Of a stretch of DNA of 64,000 bases, positions 18,271 through 25,523 are shown piece by piece. Source of the DNA: Candidatus Tumulicola sp. (GTDB taxonomy: Bacteria > Vulcanimicrobiota > Vulcanimicrobiia > Eremiobacterales > Eremiobacteraceae); the NCBI GenBank assembly GCA_035601835.1, contig DATNNM010000012.1, forward strand, positions 62,001-126,000. The letters are read 5' to 3'. Under the pieces are notes generated by a model. It was not told the origin of the DNA. It saw only the letters and a program-made list of their open reading frames with translations, and ran no database searches. The number at the start of each line of letters is the position of its first letter. The first letter of the stretch is position 1. The translations under genes and the position numbers were made by a program.

Positions 18271-19233
18271 TTATTTCAATCCGGCGAGGAAATCGGTCAG
18301 CGCTTTGTTGACCGCTTCGGGCTGATCGATCATCGCGAAATGCCGCGCGTTCGCGATCGGTTTGACGGTCACGCTCGTGGCGCCGCCCATCAGACTTCCA
18401 TCGAACTGCACGATCGCTTGGGTCAGCTGGTCCGGGGTCATGGCTTTGGCGTAGTCGGGCCAATCCGCCGGCACCTTGTCCGGAACCGGCGCGAGCGCCA
18501 GGACCGGGACTTTGATGGTTCCCAGCGCGGGCCGTAGGTCAGCCTGCAGCATTTCCTCGAGATATTGCGCGGTGGCGTCGGGATCGCTCTTGGCTGCAAG
18601 GCTGGCGACTTGCGAGACTTTTTGCGGATCGGTGATCAGCCCCATGAGCGCGCGCTGCTGGCCCATGGCGAAGAAATCTTTGTAATCGCGGACCTGGCCT
18701 GCGGTGAGACGCGCTGCGGCTTTGCGCTGCTCAGCCGTCATGTTGACGTAGGTCGGGAAAACCGGCCAGCCGTCCACGGTGACCGCACCGCGCAGCAGAT
18801 CGGAATGCTCCTCTGCGAAACGCAGCGCGAGAAAACCGCCGAGGCTGTGGCCGATCAGGACGGGCCTGTCGAGGTGCTCCTTGGTGATGAGCTGCAGCAG
18901 CCCGGCGTCGGCTGCATCGAGCAGTGGGGGCGTTGCGGGCGGCAAACCGTCGAAGCCGGGTAGGGTCACAGCATACACGGTGTGCGATGCGGCGAGCGCG
19001 TTGATGGCGCTTTCCCAAACCCACGGTCCGCAGGTCAAACCGGGCACCAAGATGACGGCCGGTGTGCCGCTGCCATATTTGTCGACGTGCAGCGTGCCGG
19101 CCTCGATGCGCGCCAGGGGGCTGGGAAGATTTGTGCCGATGTCGGCAGCGCGCGCGCTCTGAGCGGCACCGGCTAGTGTTGCGGCGACCGCCGCGGCGGC
19201 GATCACACGGGAATAAACGGATGATGATGTCAT
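18271..19233 (-). CDS. Exported alpha/beta hydrolase
   Basis: 320 residues with a signal peptide (ending AGAAQSARA). The fold is marked by VILVPGLTCGPWVWE (oxyanion region), the nucleophile elbow IGHSLGGFLALRFA with Ser about 129, and a late ANARHFAMIDQPEAV with the catalytic histidine. The substrate is unknown. ATG 19233 lies 1 nt after the stop of the DapA-family gene, so it is the last gene of a proline dehydrogenase-aldolase-hydrolase operon. Confidence 0.85.
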   Translation of the reverse strand: MTSSSVYSRVIAAAAVAATLAGAAQSARAADIGTNLPSPLARIEAGTLHVDKYGSGTPAVILVPGLTCGPWVWESAINALAASHTVYAVTLPGFDGLPPATPPLLDAADAGLLQLITKEHLDRPVLIGHSLGGFLALRFAEEHSDLLRGAVTVDGWPVFPTYVNMTAEQRKAAARLTAGQVRDYKDFFAMGQQRALMGLITDPQKVSQVASLAAKSDPDATAQYLEEMLQADLRPALGTIKVPVLALAPVPDKVPADWPDYAKAMTPDQLTQAIVQFDGSLMGGATSVTVKPIANARHFAMIDQPEAVNKALTDFLAGLK

Positions 19234-19234
19234 G

Positions 19235-20185
19235 CTATCTCTTAATCGGCGCCGGGAAGGCCGGACTCGAGTCTGTCGCCCCTAGCCGCTTGAAAAGGTC
19301 GCGTTCCTGCGCGTCGGTGAGCGCAAGCAACGGCGGGCGGACGTTGCGCCACGATCGCACGCCGGTCGTCTGTGCGACTGACGCTTTGAGCGCCGGGATC
19401 AAGCCAAATGCTTCGAACGTGGCGCGCGCAGCCGCGACGCTGCGTTCCAGCGTCGCCGCGTCGCCGCGTTCACGCGTAAGGAAAAGTTCGACGATCGCGC
19501 GCGCATTGACATTCGCGGTCGCCGTCACGCAGCCGGCGGCGCCGGCGGCGAGTGCGCGCACGAGCAGCGTCTCGTTGCCGACGAAGACATCGATCGCAGA
19601 GCCCAATCTCCGGCAAAGCGCTTCGGTGTCTTCCCACTTGCCGCTGCTGTCCTTGATGCCGGCGACGATGGAGGGATACGCGGCGTGGAGCGCCTCGACC
19701 AGATCGATCCCGACGTCGACGCCGGTCATCTGCGGGATGCGATAGATATAGGCGCGCAGCCGCTCGTCATTCACGCGCTCGAACACCCTGGCGTAAGCGG
19801 CGAACACACCCGCGTCGCTGACCCCCTTGTAGTAGAACGGCGGGAGCATGAGCGCGCGCGAAACGCCCAGGGAGAGCGCGTGCCGCGTGAGCATCGCGCT
19901 GTCTTCGATCGCGCAGCAGCCGGTGCCGACGATGAACGCGTCGGCAGCTAGGCCGGCCTCAAGCACCGCTTCGAGCAGCGCTTGCCGCTCCGCGAGTGTG
20001 AACGAGTTCGCTTCGCCGGTCGTGCCCAGCAGCACGATGCCGCTGCAGCCGGCCTCGATGAGCCGGCGGCAATGTTCGGCCAGCAGGCCTGCGTTTGCGG
20101 CACCGTCATCGTCCATCGGCGTCAACACCGCTGCCATGACGCCGGATAGTCGCTGCCTCCGCGCCGGCGCTTTCAGTTCCGCCAC
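19235..20185 (-). CDS. DapA/NAL-family class I aldolase
   Basis: About 316 residues. The TIM-barrel Schiff-base aldolase shows GIVLLGTTGEANSFT, the catalytic tyrosine region YIYRIPQM and the Schiff-base lysine in AGIKDSSG. Members include dihydrodipicolinate synthase, sialate lyase and 4-hydroxy-2-oxoglutarate aldolase (HOGA). Because it follows proline dehydrogenase, HOGA in a hydroxyproline route is one option. The start is uncertain: GTG 20185 overlaps the proline dehydrogenase end by 13 nt and gives the expected N-terminal length; ATG 20137 would be short. Confidence 0.82.
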   Translation of the reverse strand: MAELKAPARRQRLSGVMAAVLTPMDDDGAANAGLLAEHCRRLIEAGCSGIVLLGTTGEANSFTLAERQALLEAVLEAGLAADAFIVGTGCCAIEDSAMLTRHALSLGVSRALMLPPFYYKGVSDAGVFAAYARVFERVNDERLRAYIYRIPQMTGVDVGIDLVEALHAAYPSIVAGIKDSSGKWEDTEALCRRLGSAIDVFVGNETLLVRALAAGAAGCVTATANVNARAIVELFLTRERGDAATLERSVAAARATFEAFGLIPALKASVAQTTGVRSWRNVRPPLLALTDAQERDLFKRLGATDSSPAFPAPIKR

Positions 20186-21084
20186 AACGAACCCAAGAAG
20201 AAGAAGAGGTTGGCCGGGCGCTCCGCCAGACGCCGCATCAAGTACGGGAACCATTGCGAACCGAACGGGATCGCCAGTCGTACCGAAAAGCCGCGCTCGA
20301 GCAGCTCCGACTGCAGCGACGGCCGGACGCCATACAGCATCTGGAACTCAAATCGCTGCCGCGGAATCGCATGCCGCTCGATGAACGCCACCGCATGTTC
20401 GATGATGGCGCGATCGTGCGTCGCTACGGCGGTGAAGCCGCCGCCCAACAGCGATGCCTCGATGAGGCGCACGAGCGCTCGGTCCACGTCGGCCTTGCGC
20501 GGATACGCGATGCTTCCCGGCTCGAGGTAGGCGCCCTTGACCAGCCGCAGGTTCGGCTGCAGCGGCAGCAAGGCGCGCAGGTCGTCCTCCGAGCGATACA
20601 GATACGATTGCAGCACCGTCCCCACATTCGCGTGCCCGGCCTCGCGCAGCGCGCGGTACATCGAAAGCGTCGCATCCGTGTATGCCGATTGCTCCATATC
20701 CACGCGCACGGAATTGCCGTGCGTGGCGGCATGTTCGACTACGGACCTCAGGTTGTCGCGCGCGAGATCCTGATCGATGACAAGCCCGAGGTGCGTGAGT
20801 TTGAGCGCGATGTTCGCACGCAGACGCTCGGCCGCCATGCGATTTAGAATCGCGCGGTACTCGAGCGAGGCGGCAACAGCTTCAGACCTGTCGCCCACGC
20901 TCTCGCCGAGCAGGCCGGCCGCGACTGAAAACCCACGGCCGTTCACCGCGCGGGCCACGCCCACGAATTCATCGAGTGTTTCGCCCGCGACGAAGCGCCG
21001 CGCACCGAGATTCATCCCATGGCGGTACATGAAGCGCCGCAGCGAGCGGTTGTCGGCAGCCCCCAGCAGGGCGGTTCGCAGCAC
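20173..21084 (-). CDS. putA: Proline dehydrogenase (monofunctional)
   Basis: 303 residues, matching single-domain PRODH. It oxidises proline to pyrroline-5-carboxylate with FAD. Signatures are LKLTHLGLVID, VRVDMEQSAYTDATL, LQSYLYRSEDDL, RLVKGAYLEP, and the C-terminal substrate-binding region FQMLYGVRPSLQ with PFGSQWFPYLMRRLAERPAN. No P5C dehydrogenase is adjacent. The downstream aldolase overlaps its stop region. 'putA' is used loosely for the PRODH function; fadM-type naming would also apply. Confidence 0.92.
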   Translation of the reverse strand: MLRTALLGAADNRSLRRFMYRHGMNLGARRFVAGETLDEFVGVARAVNGRGFSVAAGLLGESVGDRSEAVAASLEYRAILNRMAAERLRANIALKLTHLGLVIDQDLARDNLRSVVEHAATHGNSVRVDMEQSAYTDATLSMYRALREAGHANVGTVLQSYLYRSEDDLRALLPLQPNLRLVKGAYLEPGSIAYPRKADVDRALVRLIEASLLGGGFTAVATHDRAIIEHAVAFIERHAIPRQRFEFQMLYGVRPSLQSELLERGFSVRLAIPFGSQWFPYLMRRLAERPANLFFFLGSLWRN

Positions 21085-21118
21085 TACGGCTCAGCGCTCG
21101 CCTGAGCTCGCCCGAACA

Positions 21119-21796
21119 CTACATCGCCGACTTGGGTGCTTTGCTTGGAATCACGTTCGGGTTGCGTTCCGCGAAGGGACCGTTCGGATTGGGCACGAGC
21201 CAGAATTGCAGATCCCAAATGGCCGGGAACACAAACACAAAGGCGACATCGCCGGTGCTCTTGGCGCGGTGGAGTTTGACGACATCGTTTGCGGTCGGAC
21301 GGTCAGGGTTGCCTCCGGCCTTGCTTATTTTCAGCGGCCCGACCCCGCCGTAGGTCAGGCCCGATGCGTTCTTCACGCCGAAATGGACGTGCTTCCTAAA
21401 CGTGATCCAGCGTGACGGCGAGATGCCCCATAGATTCGGAGCCGTCGCTGAATCACTCTTGGGAACAGAGAGGTCGACGCCGATCAAGCGTCCTTTGGCA
21501 TCGTACCAGAGCTGACTTGGATGCTGCGGGTCGCTCTTCCAATACTTGGTGTTGACCCAACTGATGGCCCCCGTGTCGTCTTCATCGGTGAAGCGGTAGT
21601 AGCCCGCCGCCGATGCGGCGCGCTGCGAACCGAATCGCTTTTGCAGATCGGCCGTGACCCGCGCGACGAAGCTCTGCTCTGCGGCAGTTGCCGGCGCGGT
21701 GGTGGGTTTCGGCGTTACCGCAGCGGACGCGGTGCCGAGGCTCGCGCACACGAGCGCGAACGCGAACAAGAGCGCGGATATGCTTTGTCGTTTCAT
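21119..21796 (-). CDS. Exported protein of unknown function
   Basis: 225 residues. A signal peptide (SALLFAFALVCASLGTASA) is followed by a Thr/Pro/Ala spacer and a globular domain: AASAAGYYRFTDEDDTGAISWVNTKYW split, LWYDAKGRLIGVDLSVP, and FVFPAIWDLQFWLVPNPNGPFA. I do not recognise the family. Divergent from the MsrB gene at 21849, 52 bp away, so they may share a promoter region. Confidence 0.7.
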   Translation of the reverse strand: MKRQSISALLFAFALVCASLGTASAAVTPKPTTAPATAAEQSFVARVTADLQKRFGSQRAASAAGYYRFTDEDDTGAISWVNTKYWKSDPQHPSQLWYDAKGRLIGVDLSVPKSDSATAPNLWGISPSRWITFRKHVHFGVKNASGLTYGGVGPLKISKAGGNPDRPTANDVVKLHRAKSTGDVAFVFVFPAIWDLQFWLVPNPNGPFAERNPNVIPSKAPKSAM

Positions 21797-21848
21797 AGCC
21801 AGCCAATTCGGTCGGGGAAAAGCGCATCCTGCGTCGAACCGCGCAGAC

Positions 21849-22244
21849 ATGAGCAAAGTCGAAAAAAGCGACGCGGAGTGGCGTCGCGATCTCACGCCCG
21901 AGCAGTATGAAGTGCTGCGCCGCGCCGGCACCGAGCGGCCGTTCAGCGGCGCCCTGCTGCACAACAAAGAATCAGGCAGCTACGCGTGCGCGGCGTGCGG
22001 AGCCACGCTCTTCGGCTCGGACACAAAATTTGATTCTGGCACAGGCTGGCCGAGTTTCTGGGAGCCGGTCAACCGGGAAGCCGTCGAGCTGATCGAGGAC
22101 GCCGGTCTGGGCATGGTTCGGACCGAAGTGCGTTGCAAAGCGTGCGGCTCGCACCTGGGGCACGTCTTCGATGATGGACCGAAGCCGACAGGCCAGCGCT
22201 TCTGCATGAACTCAGCTGCCCTCTCGTTCAAACCGAAGAAGTGA
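21849..22244 (+). CDS. msrB: Peptide-methionine (R)-S-oxide reductase, cytoplasmic
   Basis: 131 residues. Reduces methionine-R-sulfoxide in proteins. Zinc-binding CAAC and CKAC pairs, TKFDSGTGWPSF, the HLGHVFDDGP block and the catalytic cysteine in RFCMNSAAL are all present. No signal peptide with ATG 21849; upstream in-frame extension lacks a better start. The stop overlaps the GTG start of the next gene (GTGA). A second, exported MsrB is at 24991. Confidence 0.94.
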   Translation: MSKVEKSDAEWRRDLTPEQYEVLRRAGTERPFSGALLHNKESGSYACAACGATLFGSDTKFDSGTGWPSFWEPVNREAVELIEDAGLGMVRTEVRCKACGSHLGHVFDDGPKPTGQRFCMNSAALSFKPKK

Positions 22245-23122
22245 TCGCGGCGCTTCTCGCGTCGACTACGTTGATCATCGCCGCCGGCGACCTCGCTTGC
22301 GACCGTTCCAAAGGCGGCTTCGACTTCGAAAAGTGGTTGGGCGGCTGTCACGAAGCGGACACCTACGCGCTTGCCCGCGCGCAGCCGTATCGCGCTTTCT
22401 TGGCGCTCGGGGACGAACAGTATCAGGACGGCACGCTCGCGCAGTTCGACAACTCGTACGACAAGCTGTGGGGCCGGCTCAAGGCGATCACGCACCCGAG
22501 TCCCGGCAATCACGAATACTACACGCGGGGCGCTCGAGGCTACTTCGCATACTTCGGTCGATCCGCGGGAGACCCACGCGCCGGATATTACAGCTTCGAC
22601 CTCGGGACGTGGCATCTGATCTCGCTCAACGGGAACTGCTGGGCGGTAGGCGGGTGCGGATCGGGATCGCCGCAAGAACGCTGGCTTGCTGCAGACCTGC
22701 ACGTCCACCGAGGCGCTGCGTGCACGTTGGCGTATTGGCATCAGCCGCGCTTCTCGTCCGGAACCCATCACAGCGACAAGACGTATCAAGCGTTGTGGAG
22801 CGATCTATACGCGGCGCGCGCAGATCTCGTCTTGAACGGCCACGATCATGACTACGAGCGCTTTTCGCCGCAAACGCCGGCCGGCGCAGGCGATCCGGTC
22901 CGCGGCATCCGGGAGATCGTGGCCGGAACCGGGGGCAGAAGCCACAGCGTCTTCTACAAAACCGAACCGAATAGCGAAGTGCGCGATGCTTCGACGTTCG
23001 GAGTTTTGGAACTCGCTCTGCACGCGAACGGGTATGATTGGCGTTTCGTGCCGGTCGCCGGCGGCAAGTTCAGCGACCGCGGTAGCGCGCTATGCCACAA
23101 ACATGTAGTGCCGGGGCTTTAG
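22241..23122 (+). CDS. Metallophosphoesterase, secreted
   Basis: 293 residues from GTG 22241, coupled to msrB. Calcineurin-like core: IIAAGDLACD (GD motif), FLALGDEQYQDGT, SPGNHEYY, ACTLAYWHQPRFSS and LVLNGHDHDYER (GHDHDYER is typical of purple-acid-phosphatase-like enzymes). A hydrophobic N-terminus suggests export. Its last six codons (HVVPGL) and its TAG stop come from a REP-like repeat, so the ancestral C-terminus may have been different. Confidence 0.87.
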   Translation: MIAALLASTTLIIAAGDLACDRSKGGFDFEKWLGGCHEADTYALARAQPYRAFLALGDEQYQDGTLAQFDNSYDKLWGRLKAITHPSPGNHEYYTRGARGYFAYFGRSAGDPRAGYYSFDLGTWHLISLNGNCWAVGGCGSGSPQERWLAADLHVHRGAACTLAYWHQPRFSSGTHHSDKTYQALWSDLYAARADLVLNGHDHDYERFSPQTPAGAGDPVRGIREIVAGTGGRSHSVFYKTEPNSEVRDASTFGVLELALHANGYDWRFVPVAGGKFSDRGSALCHKHVVPGL

Positions 23123-23128
23123 CCCCGG
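23105..23128 (+). repeat. REP-like palindrome, type A, supplying a stop codon
   Basis: GTAGTG followed by the perfect hairpin CCGGGGC-TTTA-GCCCCGG. The metallophosphoesterase frame reads into it and terminates at the TAG in the loop/right arm. Confidence 0.85.
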
Positions 23129-23134
23129 AAATTA

Positions 23135-24754
23135 TTACTTCGTGGTTTGGACCGTGATGTTGGGCTGCGACATCGCGCTGCCGGTCGGAGCCTTGTAGTC
23201 CTTCGGGCAGGGCGTCACGACCCAGTTGATCTTGCTCGGCACCTGCAGTGGGATGTTCGCCACCGTACGCGGTCCGACGGTGACGCCCACGCACATGCCG
23301 AAACCTAAGAACTGCAGCGCGCGGACGATCACGTAGTACGAGCCATCTTTGGCCTGGTACAGCCGCCCGTTCTTGAGCAATCCCGCAAGTTCCGGCGGCG
23401 GCTTGTGCTCCTCCGCCATGAGCGCGACTCTCTTCTGGTCCATCGCGCGGTAGAACGCGTCGGTATCGCCCTCGATGCCTCGCATCTTGGTGACCTTTTG
23501 CAATGCGAGGTCGGCGTTGAGACGGCGATTCAGCGCGTCGATGTCGAGCCCGGGCGCAGGCGTACCGCCTATAGGAGCATGCACAACCGTCGTGCTCGTT
23601 GGCCGCGGCGCGGATGTGCCTTTCGACGACGGCGCCGGCGATCCGGATGGTTGCTTACCAGGACCTTTGGTCGGCCCCGAAGTCGGCGCCGCGCTGGGTC
23701 CCGGCGATGGCCCGGCCGATGGTCCTGCCGACGGATGCGGGTTCGCGTTTGCCGCGACACTGGTCGATGAAGGTCCTGGGGTCTTTTGAGCGACCGGCTT
23801 GGCGGTTGCGGGTGCATTGGTGTTCGACGCGGATGCCAGGGGATGCGGTGATGGTCCGATGGTGGCTCTTGCGACCACGGCCGTCGGCGCCGCGGGCGCC
23901 GTTGTCGCCGCCACAGTCGGCGCTGAGGTTGGTTTGGCAGTCGGCTGCGCGGTCGCGGGCGCAACGCTGGGAATGATGCTCGGCGTCGGCGCCACCGTTG
24001 GCGGAGCAGGCCGGGGCGTGGCTTTGGGCGTCGGCACTTGCGTGGGCGAGACCACCGGCATCGGCTTCAGGGTCGGCGCGGTCGTCGGCTTCTCCGTCGG
24101 CTCGGGAGAGGGCGGCAGCGTTGGCTGCACGGTCGGCTTAAGGCTTGGCGAGGGCTGCACGGTGGGGGGCGCGGTGACGACGGCGACGACCGTGGCGCTG
24201 GGCTGAGGTGACGGCCGCAGCGTTTGGGTGGGCTGCGGCGACGGCGACGGCGGCAGTGTCGGTTGCACGGTCGGCGGCGGCGAGACGCGCGCGACGTGCT
24301 CCGTTTCTTTGAAGGTCTTGAAGGTCGAAGGCGTCGGCTGCGGCGTGGCCAACCGGCTTTTCCGCGCCAGTTCGTGTTTCGTCGGGGTCAGCACTCTTGC
24401 GATGACACGCGGACGCTCTGGACGCGGCGTCGGAGCCGGCGTCGCGGGTGGCGGTGTGACGACCGGACGCACGACGCGATGCGGCGTCACGGGAACGGCA
24501 GGCGCGGGTATCGGCGGCGCCGGCACCGGCTTGACCGGCGGCGGCGTGCGGACCAGCGTCTGGATGATCAGCGAGTACGTGCTCGGCGCCTGCTCGGTCG
24601 GGCCGCCGCCGTAGATGAAACTCATGATTGATACGATGAAGAACAGGACGAGAAAGGTGTGGAGGACGATGGACACGCCGAAGCCCGCAGGTCTATCGTA
24701 GCGACCCTCGTGCCGCGTCCTTTGGTAACCGTTAAGCGGATGTGGTTTCTGCAT
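23135..24754 (-). CDS. TonB-like protein with very long Pro/Thr/Ser-rich linker
   Basis: 539 residues. Cytoplasmic head, one membrane helix (about 26-48; VSIVLHTFLVLFFIVSIMSF), then about 330 residues dominated by Pro, Thr, Ala and Ser (PTVQPTLPPSPSP-type runs; one stretch PSAGPSAGPSPGPSA). The C-terminal 130 residues form a compact domain (LNADLALQKVTKM, LYQAKDGSYYVIVRALQFLGF) with two cysteines. The architecture is TonB/TolA-like, but the C-terminal domain is not a clear TonB_C. No ExbB/ExbD genes are adjacent. A candidate attenuator lies just upstream at 24784. Confidence 0.65.
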   Translation of the reverse strand: MQKPHPLNGYQRTRHEGRYDRPAGFGVSIVLHTFLVLFFIVSIMSFIYGGGPTEQAPSTYSLIIQTLVRTPPPVKPVPAPPIPAPAVPVTPHRVVRPVVTPPPATPAPTPRPERPRVIARVLTPTKHELARKSRLATPQPTPSTFKTFKETEHVARVSPPPTVQPTLPPSPSPQPTQTLRPSPQPSATVVAVVTAPPTVQPSPSLKPTVQPTLPPSPEPTEKPTTAPTLKPMPVVSPTQVPTPKATPRPAPPTVAPTPSIIPSVAPATAQPTAKPTSAPTVAATTAPAAPTAVVARATIGPSPHPLASASNTNAPATAKPVAQKTPGPSSTSVAANANPHPSAGPSAGPSPGPSAAPTSGPTKGPGKQPSGSPAPSSKGTSAPRPTSTTVVHAPIGGTPAPGLDIDALNRRLNADLALQKVTKMRGIEGDTDAFYRAMDQKRVALMAEEHKPPPELAGLLKNGRLYQAKDGSYYVIVRALQFLGFGMCVGVTVGPRTVANIPLQVPSKINWVVTPCPKDYKAPTGSAMSQPNITVQTTK

Positions 24755-24783
24755 TCGTCCCCAAGGCCACCGAACGCCCCACT

Positions 24784-24808
24784 AAATAAAGCCCGCTTTC
24801 CAGCGGGC
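24784..24808 (-). terminator. Intrinsic terminator/attenuator upstream of the TonB-like gene
   Basis: On the minus strand: stem GCCCGCT/AGCGGGC, loop GGAA, then TTTATTT, ending 30 nt before the start codon of the TonB-like gene. With no minus-strand gene directly upstream, it is better explained as attenuation of a leader RNA (24984-24809) than as the end of another transcript. Confidence 0.55.
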
Positions 24809-24990
24809 GTCTCAGCACCCTCGTTCCCTTCCTTAGGTATAGATGCCCTGCGCCTGGGTCGCAGAGACCGCGCGAAACGGGCCGATCGCTCACACGGCCG
24901 GATTCGCCGCGCGCACCCCCGATTTCTTGTGCCGTGGGTCACAGGCTGAACCAACGCGCTCCCCAAAACGTACTCTGTTAAGGAATGGTG

Positions 24991-25500
24991 ATGAAGCAAG
25001 GATCGATGAAGCGAGAAGCCTTTCTCATCCGCGGTGCCGCCGCGCTGCTCTCCGCGATCGGAAGTGCGGGCGTTTCGCTTGCGACGCCGAGGCCGAGCGA
25101 CGCGCTTGACTACCGCACCCTCTCGGAGGATCAGTGGCGCAAGCGCTTGACGCCCGCGCAGTTCGTCGTCCTCCGAAAGCAAGGGACCGAGTGGGCGTTT
25201 TCCAGCCCGCTGGATCACGAGAAGAGGTCGGGGTTGTATTCATGCGCCGGCTGCGACCTGCCGTTGTTCTCGTCCAAGACGAAATTCGACAGCGGCACCG
25301 GCTGGCCGAGCTTCTGGGCGCCGCTGCCCAACGCGGTCGCGACCACGACGGACAACAGCCTCTTCGAAGTGCGAACCGAAGTGCACTGCCGCCGCTGCCT
25401 CGGACACCTTGGCCACGTCTTCGACGATGGACCGAAGCCCACGGGTCTGCGCTACTGCATGAACGGCGTCGCGCTGACGTTCAGACCGAACCGGGGCTAA
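24991..25500 (+). CDS. msrB: Peptide-methionine (R)-S-oxide reductase, exported
   Basis: 169 residues. An N-terminal export signal (FLIRGAAALLSAIGSAGVSLA) precedes a full MsrB domain: CAGC and CRRC zinc pairs, TKFDSGTGWPSF, HLGHVFDDGPKPTG and catalytic RYCMNGVAL. Placed in the periplasm it would repair oxidised envelope proteins. ATG 24991 follows AAGGA; ATG 24985 is too close. The last codons and the TAA stop lie within a REP-like repeat (25491). Confidence 0.92.
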   Translation: MKQGSMKREAFLIRGAAALLSAIGSAGVSLATPRPSDALDYRTLSEDQWRKRLTPAQFVVLRKQGTEWAFSSPLDHEKRSGLYSCAGCDLPLFSSKTKFDSGTGWPSFWAPLPNAVATTTDNSLFEVRTEVHCRRCLGHLGHVFDDGPKPTGLRYCMNGVALTFRPNRG

Positions 25501-25514
25501 AGCCCCGGCACTAC
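25491..25514 (-). repeat. REP-like palindrome, type A, overlapping the msrB stop
   Basis: Minus-oriented GTAG head with the perfect hairpin. On the plus strand it encodes the last two residues (RG) and the TAA stop of the exported MsrB. Confidence 0.85.
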
Positions 25515-25523
25515 ATCTTCCTG

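Noticed and set aside
23799-24614. Gly/Val-rich plus-strand frames opposite the TonB-like linker
   Set aside because: They are the reverse complement of Pro-rich repeats and carry no start signals.
24784-24984. Possible T-box, TPP or cobalamin riboswitch upstream of the TonB-like gene
   Set aside because: I compared it with the T-box GGGTGGNACCGCG block, the TPP CTGAGA...ACCTGAT blocks and the B12 box; none matches beyond short stretches.
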